From positions 2,046,001 through 2,110,000 of the forward strand of contig CP107217.1 in assembly GCA_025757745.1 (NCBI GenBank): 64,000 bases of DNA, in the 5' to 3' direction. Position 1 is the stretch's first letter, and the number at the start of each line of letters is the position of its first letter. Positions 8,437 through 17,307 of this stretch are shown here, piece after piece. The notes under the pieces were generated by a model that searched no databases, was not told the DNA's origin, and saw nothing but the letters and a program-made list of their open reading frames with translations. This DNA is from Coriobacteriaceae bacterium. GTDB lineage: Bacteria > Actinomycetota > Coriobacteriia > Coriobacteriales > Coriobacteriaceae. The translations under genes and the position numbers were made by a program.

Positions 8437-8739
8437 CTAGCCCATCACGCTGACGCAGTGGTCGATGATGCCGGCAGCGTTCATGCGGCCGTAGTCGACC
8501 ATGTTGATGACCTCGACCGGAAAACGACCGGCGGCCTCCTTCTCAAAATCGCCCTTGGTGTAGCCGATCTGCGGACCAAGCAGCAACATGTCGCACTCGT
8601 CCAGGTGATCGTGGGCCTCGTTCATGGGACGAGCCTCGACCTCAATATCCAGACCACGGTTTGCAACCTCGGCCTGCATCTTCTGGACCAGCAGGCTCGT
8701 GGACATGCCGGCATTGCAGCAGAGCATGATCTTCTTCAT
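8437..8739 (-). CDS. PTS cellobiose/chitobiose-type enzyme IIB
   Basis: 100 aa. The N-terminal phosphorylation loop is CCNAGMSTSLL, with Cys8 as the active cysteine. It transfers phosphate from IIA to the sugar bound by IIC. AAGGAGG precedes the ATG. It lies between IIC and IIA in the operon and is separated from IIC by 160 bp that contains a hairpin. Confidence 0.94.
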   Translation of the reverse strand: MKKIMLCCNAGMSTSLLVQKMQAEVANRGLDIEVEARPMNEAHDHLDECDMLLLGPQIGYTKGDFEKEAAGRFPVEVINMVDYGRMNAAGIIDHCVSVMG

Positions 8740-8840
8740 GGTTTCCTCCTTATAACTGCGCGGCGCGCAGACGACAACTGGTTGTATTCCTTGCGGCTAT
8801 TGTGCCCGCTCCCCTGTATCTTTACGCAAGGGAGAGAGCC

Positions 8841-8871
8841 GCGGGCACCGGCACCGCGTACCGGCGCCCGC
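8841..8871 (-). promoter_or_regulatory. Intercistronic hairpin between IIC and IIB genes
   Basis: Eleven-base arms 8841-8851 and 8861-8871 (GCGGGCGCCGG / CCGGTGCCCGC on the minus strand, one G-U pair) around a 9-nt loop, with no U-run. More likely an mRNA processing or stability element than a terminator, since IIB and IIA must still be made. Confidence 0.5.
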
Positions 8872-8900
8872 AAAGGTGAAAGGGACGAACGTTAGGCGTT

Positions 8901-10244
8901 CTACTCGGCGAGAGCCTCCTGCTTGGCGATTGCCTTCTCGGAAATCTTCATAAAGGGCAGGTAGACGGCCATGCCAATGACAATCTCGAGAGCCTGCCAC
9001 ACGCCGGCGCGCCAGTCAAAGCCCGTAGCGAGCAGGGCATTGATGACGGGAGGCATGGTCCAGGGCACCTGGGCGATGCAGGGGCTGATGATGCCTGCGC
9101 AGGTAAGGCCATAGGTGATGCCGATGAACAGGTCGGGAAGGAGGACAAACGGGATCATGAGCGGCAGGTTGTACACGATGGGGTAACCGTAGATAACCGG
9201 CTCGTTGATGTTGAACAGACCAGGCAGGATAGCCATCTTGGAAACGGTCTCGGAAGCCTTGTTTTTGGAGAACAGGAGCGTGTCGAGCAGGAGCATGAGG
9301 GTGCAGCCCGAGCCGCCGATGAGGGCGAAGCTGTTAACGATCTGCATGTTCATGTAGTGATCGGGCTGGATGGTGCCACCGGCGGCAAAGGTAGCCATGT
9401 TGTCGACGATGAGCATGGTCAGGATCGGCTCGACGGTAGCGCCAGAGATGGTGGACTGGTGAATACCGACGCAGAACAGCAGGTTAGCAAGGGTGTAGAT
9501 GAGGATAACAGCCCACGGACCAGCGTTCATGATGCTCTTGAGCGGGTTGGAGATGCACGTGGAGATGATGGTGCACAGATCGGTGCCGGCGCACACGGCG
9601 AGCAGGGCTGCGGCAAGAGCGAAGACCGCGAGGTTAAGCAGCATCGGAATCATGACGTTGAAGGAGTTGGAGACCGCGGGAGGCACGCCCTCGCCCAGCT
9701 TAACCTTGAGCTTCTCGACGCCAGAAATCTTGATGAAGAGCGAGACGGAAAGCAGGGCGATGATAATAGCCGAGAACAGACCGTTGGTGCCGGTGTTGGC
9801 AGTCGAAAGGGCGCCCGTGACCTCGGCGGAGGTGATCTTGTCGGTGAGCAGTGGGCTCGTGGCGGCAAGCGTGGCGGTGATCTGCTGCGGCATCATGATG
9901 ACGAAGGCAGAGATAGCGACGACCATGCAAGCAAGCGGATTATCGAAGCGCTTGTTCTTAGCGAGGCTGTAGCCAATCAATCCGGCCAAGATAATGGCAG
10001 AGACGTTGAGGGTGCCCAGCGTAATCGCCGAACCCCACGTCTGAAGGTTGGCAAGGCCCGCCGCATCGAGCGGGAACAGAGGGAACACGACGTTGTTAAT
10101 AAGAACCGCGATACCCGCAAGGATATAGAGCGGCGTGATGGTCGCGAAGGCGTCACGCAGGGAACGCAGGTGAACCTGGTTTCCCACCTTCGCAGAGACC
10201 TCGGCAAACTTGTCGAGGAAGCTCTTTCCGTTGTCACTGGCCAT
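8901..10244 (-). CDS. PTS cellobiose-type enzyme IIC permease
   Basis: 447 aa with about ten hydrophobic segments. The EIIC motif GIHQSTISGATVEPIL and the FNINEPVIYGYPIVYNLPLMIPF segment, with its conserved substrate-site Asn-Glu-Pro, are typical of the cellobiose/chitobiose permease family. It carries out transport with concurrent phosphorylation. AGGAGCAATC precedes the ATG. It follows the GH1 gene by 119 bp. Confidence 0.93.
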   Translation of the reverse strand: MASDNGKSFLDKFAEVSAKVGNQVHLRSLRDAFATITPLYILAGIAVLINNVVFPLFPLDAAGLANLQTWGSAITLGTLNVSAIILAGLIGYSLAKNKRFDNPLACMVVAISAFVIMMPQQITATLAATSPLLTDKITSAEVTGALSTANTGTNGLFSAIIIALLSVSLFIKISGVEKLKVKLGEGVPPAVSNSFNVMIPMLLNLAVFALAAALLAVCAGTDLCTIISTCISNPLKSIMNAGPWAVILIYTLANLLFCVGIHQSTISGATVEPILTMLIVDNMATFAAGGTIQPDHYMNMQIVNSFALIGGSGCTLMLLLDTLLFSKNKASETVSKMAILPGLFNINEPVIYGYPIVYNLPLMIPFVLLPDLFIGITYGLTCAGIISPCIAQVPWTMPPVINALLATGFDWRAGVWQALEIVIGMAVYLPFMKISEKAIAKQEALAE

Positions 10245-10363
10245 GATTGCTCCTAACTTTCAAATCCGGCCTTTCCTATGCGCACGGTGGTCTGTCGCCC
10301 TCTGCCACCAGATGTGCCATGTGTTGCGCGCGGCGGCGCGCGGTCTGGACGTTCGTCCGGTCG

Positions 10364-11764
10364 CTAATCAACCACGTGGGTCGTGGCGACCTGTTTGAGC
10401 CAGGCCGCCGACTTCTTAAGACGGCGCTTATAGCCATCCATCAGATCGACCTCGACAAAGCCATAGCGATTCTTAAAGGCATTGGCCCAAGACCAGTTAT
10501 CGATGACGGCCCAATAATGGTATCCGCGGCACTTGGCGCCCTCGTCGATGGCCTTGGCCACCCACTCCAGGTGCTGACGTACAAAGTCGACGCGGTAGTC
10601 ATCCTGGATGGTTCCTTCGGCGTCACGGTTCTTGTATTCGTCCATGATGCCGATGCCGTTCTCGGAAACGAACCACTCAAGATCGGGGTAGTTCTTAGCG
10701 CAGTCCATGCCAAAGTCGTAGAGGCCCTGCGGGTAGATCTCCCAGCCGCGGCTCTCGTTCATAACGGCGTCGGGCCATACGTACTCGTCGGCAAAGTGCG
10801 GCAGGCCGTACTGGTCGACCTTGCTCGCCGGCGCCTGAACGCGCGTGGGGTGGTAGTAGTTGCAACCGAGCCAGTCGACAACACCCTGCTTGAGGATCTC
10901 TTGGTCGCCGGCGCGGAACGGGAGCTTAACGCCGCCCTCGGCCAGGCTGTCGAGCACGTCGGCAGGAAGCTCGCCCTTGGTGATGAGGTCGAGCCACCAG
11001 CGGTTGTTGATGCCGCTGGTCATGCGCACGGCCTCGAGGTCCGCCTCGCTGGGGTTCTCCTTGGTGTAGACCGGGGTAAAGCAGTTGATCATGCCGATCT
11101 TGGCATCGGCGCGAGTAGCGCCCTCGTCATAGGCGCGACGATAGTTGGCCACGGCCAGCGCGTGCGCCAGCGAGATGTGATACTGCACGGTGCGGGCGCG
11201 GTTGAAGTCGTGGAGCTGCGGGAACCACACGCCCTCCTGATAGCGCTGCTCGGGCTCGACGATGGGCTCGTTAAAGGTGAACCAGTACTTAATCTCCTGG
11301 CCAAACTCGTGGAAGGCGACGTCGGCGTAATGTGCGTAAGCCTCGACAACCTCACGGCTCTCCCAGCCGCCACGGTTAAAGAGGTAGGTGGGCATGTCAA
11401 AGTGGTACAAGTTGACAAACGGCTCCAAGCCGGCTTCGCGAGAGGCGCGGAACAACTCGTGATACCACGCGGCACCTTCCTCGTTGAGGTTGCCGTCGGC
11501 ATCGAGCAGACGGCTCCACTGGATGGAAGTGCGATAGGTATCCAGACCCAAGTCCTTCAAAATGCGAAGGTCTTCCTGGTACTTGGCCATAAAGTCATTG
11601 CCGGCGTAAGAGCCAACGCGGTTGTAGAACGAACCCAGATCCTGGATGGACCAGGTGTCCCACAGGTTCTCGAGCTTGCCGCCCTGGTTCCACTGACCCT
11701 CAGTCTGCGGGCCGGACATAGCAGCGCCAAAGAAGAAGTCGTTGGGCAGCTGATACTGTGCCAT
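10364..11764 (-). CDS. 6-phospho-beta-glucosidase, GH1
   Basis: 466 aa, standard GH1 length. FFFGAAMSGPQTEGQW opens the barrel, TFNEPI contains the acid/base Glu166, and WFVSENGIG holds the nucleophile Glu. It hydrolyses phosphorylated beta-glucosides brought in by the PTS to glucose-6-phosphate and an aglycone or glucose. ATG 11764 has GAGG 6 nt upstream; the TTG at 11767 is less likely. It is the first gene of the PTS operon and divergent from the GntR gene. Confidence 0.94.
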   Translation of the reverse strand: MAQYQLPNDFFFGAAMSGPQTEGQWNQGGKLENLWDTWSIQDLGSFYNRVGSYAGNDFMAKYQEDLRILKDLGLDTYRTSIQWSRLLDADGNLNEEGAAWYHELFRASREAGLEPFVNLYHFDMPTYLFNRGGWESREVVEAYAHYADVAFHEFGQEIKYWFTFNEPIVEPEQRYQEGVWFPQLHDFNRARTVQYHISLAHALAVANYRRAYDEGATRADAKIGMINCFTPVYTKENPSEADLEAVRMTSGINNRWWLDLITKGELPADVLDSLAEGGVKLPFRAGDQEILKQGVVDWLGCNYYHPTRVQAPASKVDQYGLPHFADEYVWPDAVMNESRGWEIYPQGLYDFGMDCAKNYPDLEWFVSENGIGIMDEYKNRDAEGTIQDDYRVDFVRQHLEWVAKAIDEGAKCRGYHYWAVIDNWSWANAFKNRYGFVEVDLMDGYKRRLKKSAAWLKQVATTHVVD

Positions 11765-11800
11765 CAAAGTCCTCGCTTTCGTGTTCTAGAGCTTCCGGTT

Positions 11801-11886
11801 GGAGACGGGTTTGCTTTGGCAGGTTATCCGGCGCGGGCGCGCACCGGTCATACCGATATCCAACCCGCCAAAACAAAACCGTCCCC
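11801..11886. repeat. REP-like inverted repeat, type D
   Basis: Two 25-base arms (11801-11825, GGAGACGGGTTTGCTTTGGC...; 11862-11886, ...CCAAAACAAAACCGTCCCC) pair at about 20 of 25 positions around a 36-base GC-rich spacer. The rest of the 300-bp gap between the GH1 and GntR genes (11887-12067) is AT-rich and must hold both divergent promoters; two related 9-mers (GGTTATATG, GGTTATACT) near 12000-12030 could be operator half-sites. Confidence 0.55.
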
Positions 11887-12067
11887 AAACGGTCGATCCT
11901 GTTCTGCGGAAAGATTCCGTTCGTTGCTTAAACTATAGCGCTCTAATTCTAAAAGTAAAGCGTCTTTTTCTTTTTTCTTTCTCGAGCTTCTTAGATAAAG
12001 GTTATATGGGTGCCTTGTTAAGGGTTATACTTACTTGCGTATTGATATATGTCGGAAAGGAGGTTCA

Positions 12068-12787
12068 ATGATTCCCAAATACGAGGCGATAGCTGCAGAT
12101 ATTCGTCGAAGCATCGAGGATGGCACTCTTAAACCGGGCGACAAGCTTCCCACCGTCGTTGAGTTCTGCGAGCTCTATAGCGTTTCCAAAATCACCGTCA
12201 AACGAGCTATCGAGCAAATCACCGAGGAAGGTCTTATTACCAGCCGACGCGGATCGGGTACCTACGTTAAGGACACGGCGGGACTTCCCGGTCAGGCGTT
12301 TTTCCAGGGCAAAAACGACCGTGCCCAGGGCTTTTCGTATGAGCACCGCGGGGAGAAGGTGACCTCGGTGGTCTACGATTTCTCGATTGTTAATCCACCA
12401 GCGGACATCGCAGCCCAGCTGGGAATTGCCGAGGATGACTTTGCCTATCACATCGTGCGCGTGCGTCAGGCCGATGGGAAGCCCATCGTTATCGAGTACA
12501 CCTACATGCCCCTCGAGCTGATTCCAGGCCTTAAAAAGAAGGACCTGTACGGATCGGTCTACCACTTCATCCGCGAGCAATGTGGGCTGAAGATTTCGAG
12601 CTTCCACCGTACCATTCGCGCCGTGGCAGCAACCGAGGAAGAAGCCGAGCGCTTGGACACCAAGCCTGGCTCTCCCCTGCTCGAGCTCACCCAGATTGGC
12701 TTTTTGGACAGCGGCACCGCCTTTGAGTATTCGGTCTCGCGCAACGTTGGCGACCGCTTTGAGTTGCACAACGTAACGTTGGCATAG
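12068..12787 (+). CDS. GntR-family regulator, HutC/UTRA subfamily
   Basis: 239 aa. The N-terminal winged helix is residues 1-70 (KYEAIAADIRRSIEDGTLKP...GLITSRRGSGTYV) and a C-terminal UTRA ligand domain follows. UTRA regulators sense sugar phosphates, amino acids or related effectors. ATG 12068 follows AAAGGAGG by 6 nt, so the upstream in-frame codons are not used. It is divergent from the beta-glucoside operon, which it most likely represses, relieved by a phosphorylated glucoside. The target is inferred from position. Confidence 0.9.
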   Translation: MIPKYEAIAADIRRSIEDGTLKPGDKLPTVVEFCELYSVSKITVKRAIEQITEEGLITSRRGSGTYVKDTAGLPGQAFFQGKNDRAQGFSYEHRGEKVTSVVYDFSIVNPPADIAAQLGIAEDDFAYHIVRVRQADGKPIVIEYTYMPLELIPGLKKKDLYGSVYHFIREQCGLKISSFHRTIRAVAATEEEAERLDTKPGSPLLELTQIGFLDSGTAFEYSVSRNVGDRFELHNVTLA

Positions 12788-12855
12788 GTTTTTGTAGTCA
12801 TCCGGGCGCTCGCTTTGAGCTGTTTTGTGCAGCGCCCGCGCAACACAATGGGGGT

Positions 12856-13794
12856 ATGAACATGTCCGATTTGATTAAGCTGACGCCGATCTTCCACGAG
12901 AAGATCTGGGGCGGTCGCCAGCTCGGAACCGTATTTGGCTACGACATTCCCGATGGCCCCATCGGTGAGTGCTGGGCCATCTCGGCCCACCCCAACGGCG
13001 ACTGCCACATTGCGGAGGGCCCGTATGCCGGCCACACGCTGTCGTGGCTGTGGGCCGAGCATCGCGAGCTCTTTGGCAACTGCGAGGGCAAGGAGTTCCC
13101 GCTGCTCATTAAGATTCTGGACGCCAAGGACGACCTTTCGATCCAGATTCATCCCAACGACGAGTACGCTGCCGAGCACGAGAACGGTAGCCTGGGCAAA
13201 ACCGAGTGTTGGTATGTGCTGGACTGCGAGCCCGACGCCACGATCATCGTCGGCCAGCGTGCCAAGGACCGCGCCGAGGCCGCACAAATGATCGAGGAAG
13301 GACGTTGGGACGACATGCTCAACGTGTTGCCGATTCACAAGGGCGACTTTTTCCAGATTGATTCCGGTACCGTGCACGCCATCAAGACCGGCACGCTCAT
13401 TTTGGAGACGCAGCAGTCGAGCGACGTGACGTATCGTCTGTACGACTACGACCGTCCCGGCACCGACGGCAACCTGCGCCCGCTGCACATTGAGCAGAGC
13501 CTCGACTGCATCGACTTTGATGCTCAGGCTCCGACCGACGGCACGGTGACCGCGCCCGAGGTGGACGGCGTAACCGAGCTCGAGTCCAACCCCTGCTACA
13601 CCGTCGATCGCGTGCGCGTCGACGGCAGCAAAACCATCGACCAGCGCTGGCCCTTCATGTGCCTGTCGGTCATCGACGGCGAAGGCACCGTCTGCGGCGA
13701 CCCCGTCCACAAGGGAAGCCACCTGCTAGCTCCGAGCACCGTGGACCAGATCGAACTCGAAGGCAAGATGGAACTGATCGTCTCGCACCTCTAG
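12856..13794 (+). CDS. manA: Mannose-6-phosphate isomerase, class I
   Basis: 312 aa cupin enzyme. Visible zinc-site elements are QIHPND, GKTECWYV and DSGTVHAI. It interconverts mannose-6-phosphate and fructose-6-phosphate. The length matches the short type I isomerases of Firmicutes and Actinobacteria. The first ATG follows GGGGGT; a second ATG two codons later is nearly as good. It lies downstream of the GntR gene in the same direction with a 68-bp gap and ends at a strong hairpin. Confidence 0.94.
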   Translation: MNMSDLIKLTPIFHEKIWGGRQLGTVFGYDIPDGPIGECWAISAHPNGDCHIAEGPYAGHTLSWLWAEHRELFGNCEGKEFPLLIKILDAKDDLSIQIHPNDEYAAEHENGSLGKTECWYVLDCEPDATIIVGQRAKDRAEAAQMIEEGRWDDMLNVLPIHKGDFFQIDSGTVHAIKTGTLILETQQSSDVTYRLYDYDRPGTDGNLRPLHIEQSLDCIDFDAQAPTDGTVTAPEVDGVTELESNPCYTVDRVRVDGSKTIDQRWPFMCLSVIDGEGTVCGDPVHKGSHLLAPSTVDQIELEGKMELIVSHL

Positions 13795-13820
13795 GTCGCA
13801 CCAACAACCCAAACGCAACA

Positions 13821-13854
13821 AGGGGCTCCCCCGTTCTTTAACGGGGGAGCCCCT
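13821..13854 (+). terminator. Strong hairpin after manA
   Basis: A perfect 15-bp stem (AGGGGCTCCCCCGTT / AACGGGGGAGCCCCT) with a CTTT loop, 26 bp beyond the stop. There is no long T-run, so it is probably a terminator, with an RNA-stability role possible. Confidence 0.75.
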
Positions 13855-13942
13855 ACTCATATCTATTAATCTATCAGCCCACCCGGCTCTCCAGATCAAA
13901 AAGCGAACGAGCAGAGCGACGTTCGCAAGCAACGTTATCTAA

Positions 13943-14072
13943 GGACCTGGGCGGGCGTATAGGGCAACATCGATCGCGAGTTCCGCACGCAAAGGAGAGC
14001 ACTTAATGTGCTCTCCGTCTTGCGCAGGACTGTCCGAGCAGGCGATGTTGCCCTATACGCCCGCCCAGGTCC
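13943..14072. repeat. 130-bp element with perfect 30-bp inverted arms and nested hairpin
   Basis: Arms 13943-13972 and 14043-14072 are exact reverse complements over 30 bases (GGACCTGGGCGGGCGTATAG...). The interior contains a second stem, GGAGAGCAC / GTGCTCTCC (13994-14016), with a 5-base loop. The element starts 8 bp after the pcrA stop. No target duplication is visible at the edges. It could be a non-autonomous mobile element or a very large terminator-like RNA. The rest of the manA-pcrA gap holds nothing else recognised. Confidence 0.85.
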
Positions 14073-14079
14073 GCCGGAA

Positions 14080-16974
14080 TCACGACAGCTTGACGATCGG
14101 CGCAAAGCCCTTCATCAGCTTTTTGGTCTGGCCGGTCTTTTCGAACTGGACCTCGATCATGTCTCCGGCGACCGAGATCACGGTACCCGTGCCAAAGGTC
14201 TTATGGCTCACGGTATCGCCCGCGGCAAAGTCCTGCGATGCGCTGGCGCGATCGACCTTGCGCTCCACCGTCGGGGACACCTTGGACGACGGCTTTTTGG
14301 CTCGCGGCGCGCCCGAGCCAAAGGTCGATGCAACACGGCCGGCGTCGGGCGAGACCCCACGATGGCGCTCGGTCCCGTAGCTGCTGCCGCCACAGAAATC
14401 GTCAAAGCTCGATCCGCCGCGCGAACCGGAACCGCCAGTCGAGCGCGTATGCGAACCAAATACCTTGCCGCCGTACATATCCGAACCCATGCCCGAGCCA
14501 AAGGTGCCGTGACGGTCGCCGCGCTTCTCCCAACCCGTGCCTTCAAAACCGGCAGAACCGATACCGCTAAACTCGATATCCTCAAACGGAATCTCGTTGA
14601 GGAAGCGCGAGCGCGGGTTGGCAGAGGTCGAGCCGTAGGTGCGACGCGTGGCCGCATAGGTCAGGAACAGGCGCTTACGGGCACGCGTGATGGCGACGTA
14701 GGCCAGGCGACGCTCCTCCTCGAGCTTACCCGGGTCATCGCTGCCGCCAAAGTCGTGCACGTGCGGGAAGATGCCCTCCTCCATGCCGGCCACGAACACC
14801 GCCGGGAACTCCAGGCCCTTGGCGGAGTGGATGGTCATCATGGTAATGGCATGCGTCTCGCCGGCCAGGGAATCCAAGTCGGAGCGCAGGGCCAGCCACT
14901 CCATGAGTGCCGGTAGCGCCTTACAGGTGAGCGGACCATAGGTGCGCTCAATCTCGTCGGCATGCACGGCACCCGCCGGCATCCCCGTCGGCGCGGCATA
15001 CGCGTTGCCCGCGATGGCGGCGGCCAGGGCATCCTGCGGCGAGAGCGCCGGGGCGGCTAGGCTATCGAGCGGATTGGAATCTGCGGCATCGCGCGCGCCG
15101 ACGAGTGCCTCAAACGAGGATGCCGGGGCAAATGGCCCCGGTTCGGGCGCGGGCGCGCTCACCACGACGGGCTCGGCGCCGGCAGGCACGTCGGCAACAC
15201 CAGCTGCGCGCAGCTCTTCCAAACTCTCGAGCGTACCCTCGATGTCCTCGTGCGTCTCCTCAAATTCGGCAGCGACGCCCAGGAATTCCTGGATGTTCTC
15301 GGCACGGCTCTCAGACTCCATGGTGCCCTCGGCGCGAAACGCCTGCAGCAGACCCGTCTTATCGACAATCATCTCGACGACGTCCTTGAGCTCGCCGTCC
15401 ATGCGGCGGCCCTCGCGCACCAGCGACACAAAGCTTGACAGGCCATTGCGGACCTTGGCGCTAAACATGCCGGTTTCGGCACACGCAATCTCGCAAGCCT
15501 GGAAGAACGAGCAACGGTTGTCGCGCGCCAGCTGCTCGATTTTTTGGATCGAGGTGGAGCCGATGCCACGGCGCGGTGTGTTGATGACGCGCTTGACGCT
15601 CATCTCGTCGGCCGGGTTCACGATCATCTTAAGGTAGGCCATGACATCACGGATCTCGGCACGGTCGAAGAATCGCGTGCCGCCCACGATCTTGTAGGGC
15701 ACGCCCGCGCGCAGGAACATATCTTCGAGGATACGCGACTGGGCGTTGGTGCGATAGAACACGGCAATGTCGTCGTAGCTCGTGCCTTTGGCATGCAGCT
15801 TCTCGATCTCGCCGGCAATCCAGCGGCCCTCGTCGCGCTCGTCGCTCGCCTGGAAGGCCTGGATCTTCTCGCCATCGCCCTCGGCCGTAAACAGGCGCTT
15901 GTCCTTGCGCTGCGAGTTGTGGCGTACCACGGCGTTGGCGGCGTTCAGGATATGACCCGTGGAACGATAGTTCTGCTCCAGCTTGACGGTCTTGCAGTTT
16001 TTAAAATCCTTCTCAAAGTCCAGGATATTGGTGATGTCGGCGCCACGCCAGCTGTAAATGGACTGGTCATCGTCGCCCACGACCATGAGGTTTTGGTACT
16101 TGGCGGCCAGCAGGTTGGCGATTTCGTACTGGACGTGGTTGGTGTCCTGATACTCGTCGACGCTAATGTAGCGGAAGCGCTCTTGGTACTTATCGAGCAC
16201 CTCGGGGCGGGTGCGCAGCAGCTCAAGCGCGCGCACGAGCAGGTCGTCGAAGTCCATCGCATTGGCGACGCGCAAGCGACGCTCCAGCTCCAAGTAGACC
16301 TGTGCGGCCTTTTTATCGTTGGGGCTATTGGCGCTCTTGAGCATGTCCTCGGGGCCGATCATGGCGTTTTTGGCCGAGCTGATCTTGCTGCGGATCATGT
16401 TGATGGGGAACTGCTTTTGCTCGATGCCGAGCGCCTGCATAATGTCGCGCACCATGCGCTTTGAGTCATCGTCATCGTAGATGGTGAACTGGCCGGTGTA
16501 GCCCAGCAGGTCGGCGTCCTCGCGCAGCATGCGCACGCACATGGCATGGAAGGTGCACACCCACATGCCGCGGGTACCGCTGGGAATGAGCGCCGCCAGA
16601 CGCTCGCGCATCTCGGCCGCGGCCTTGTTGGTAAACGTGATGGCAAGAACCTGCCAAGGCTTAACACCCAGGTCGCCGAGCATATGTGCGATGCGGAAGG
16701 TCAAGACGCGGGTCTTGCCCGAGCCGGCGCCGGCGAGCACCAGCAACGGACCCTCGGTGGACAGGACCGCCTCGCGCTGGGCGGGATTAAGGCTGTCAAT
16801 GTCGACGAGCGGCTTGGCGGGCTTGGGCGCCGGCGCGGGAGCGTCGTAGATGTCGAGCGGGACGAGCTCGGGCTCCGGCGCTGCAGGGGCGGTGTATGCA
16901 TCGAGCGGCACGGGTTCCGGCGCGGGCGGCACGGGTACCGCGGCGTTCTTTTCCCAGGGCAGGGGCTGGGTCAT
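14080..16974 (-). CDS. pcrA: UvrD/PcrA-type superfamily 1 DNA helicase
   Basis: 964 aa, longer than the usual 720-750. LNPAQREAVL (Q motif) and AGAGSGKT (81-88) are followed by the remaining UvrD motifs (DEYQDTN, GDDDQSIYSWRGA, QNYRST, TIHSAKGLEF, VAITRARKRL) and a C-terminal Tudor-like VSHKTFGTGTVISV segment. It unwinds DNA in repair and removes proteins from DNA. Extra length comes from a Pro/Ala/Glu N-terminal extension with a near-repeat (PVPLDAY / LVPLDIY) and a roughly 90-residue Ala/Pro-rich insert before DEIERTYGPL. ATG 16974 has TGAGGAGT upstream. Confidence 0.94.
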   Translation of the reverse strand: MTQPLPWEKNAAVPVPPAPEPVPLDAYTAPAAPEPELVPLDIYDAPAPAPKPAKPLVDIDSLNPAQREAVLSTEGPLLVLAGAGSGKTRVLTFRIAHMLGDLGVKPWQVLAITFTNKAAAEMRERLAALIPSGTRGMWVCTFHAMCVRMLREDADLLGYTGQFTIYDDDDSKRMVRDIMQALGIEQKQFPINMIRSKISSAKNAMIGPEDMLKSANSPNDKKAAQVYLELERRLRVANAMDFDDLLVRALELLRTRPEVLDKYQERFRYISVDEYQDTNHVQYEIANLLAAKYQNLMVVGDDDQSIYSWRGADITNILDFEKDFKNCKTVKLEQNYRSTGHILNAANAVVRHNSQRKDKRLFTAEGDGEKIQAFQASDERDEGRWIAGEIEKLHAKGTSYDDIAVFYRTNAQSRILEDMFLRAGVPYKIVGGTRFFDRAEIRDVMAYLKMIVNPADEMSVKRVINTPRRGIGSTSIQKIEQLARDNRCSFFQACEIACAETGMFSAKVRNGLSSFVSLVREGRRMDGELKDVVEMIVDKTGLLQAFRAEGTMESESRAENIQEFLGVAAEFEETHEDIEGTLESLEELRAAGVADVPAGAEPVVVSAPAPEPGPFAPASSFEALVGARDAADSNPLDSLAAPALSPQDALAAAIAGNAYAAPTGMPAGAVHADEIERTYGPLTCKALPALMEWLALRSDLDSLAGETHAITMMTIHSAKGLEFPAVFVAGMEEGIFPHVHDFGGSDDPGKLEEERRLAYVAITRARKRLFLTYAATRRTYGSTSANPRSRFLNEIPFEDIEFSGIGSAGFEGTGWEKRGDRHGTFGSGMGSDMYGGKVFGSHTRSTGGSGSRGGSSFDDFCGGSSYGTERHRGVSPDAGRVASTFGSGAPRAKKPSSKVSPTVERKVDRASASQDFAAGDTVSHKTFGTGTVISVAGDMIEVQFEKTGQTKKLMKGFAPIVKLS

Positions 16975-17035
16975 GGGCGACTCCTCATCTGACGGACGGC
17001 GCGCCTGCGGGCAGCGCCATAGTTTGAGCCGTACC

Positions 17036-17041
17036 AGTATA
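17036..17041 (-). promoter_or_regulatory. -10 element of pcrA
   Basis: TATACT on the minus strand, 61 bp before the start. A TTGCGT 19 bp further upstream is a weak -35. Confidence 0.4.
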
Positions 17042-17123
17042 CCGAGCCGCGCGGACACCGACGCAAATCACACCACGACTCCGTGCGCCACCGTCAGACC
17101 CGCCCCAGCGGATTTGGCGCAAT

Positions 17124-17146
17124 GGGGTCAGGTTGCTTTGCACCAA
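17124..17146. repeat. REP-like unit, type C, second copy
   Basis: GGGGTCAGGTTGCTTTGCAC followed by CAA. It is the inverted counterpart of the unit at 6857-6890 with one difference. It sits in the 333-bp gap between pcrA and uppP; the rest of that gap holds the pcrA promoter and the uppP terminator. Confidence 0.6.
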
Positions 17147-17219
17147 TCTATTGACAATCACGGAACCGCCGATGTCATGGCCACGGTAGCGAGCGGCGGC
17201 CAGGGCGAACAAATTGGCA

Positions 17220-17260
17220 TGAAAAGAGGGCGGCATAGACCTTTTGGTCATGCCACCCCC
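17220..17260 (-). terminator. Terminator of uppP
   Basis: Minus-strand stem GGGTGGCATGACC / GGTCTATGCCGCCC with an AAAA loop, one bulge and one G-U pair, followed by TCTTTTC, about 50 bp beyond the uppP stop. Confidence 0.7.
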
Positions 17261-17307
17261 TTTGAATGACAAGTTGTCGCCCTGGCCGTCGCGCAGCGTC
17301 AACTAAG

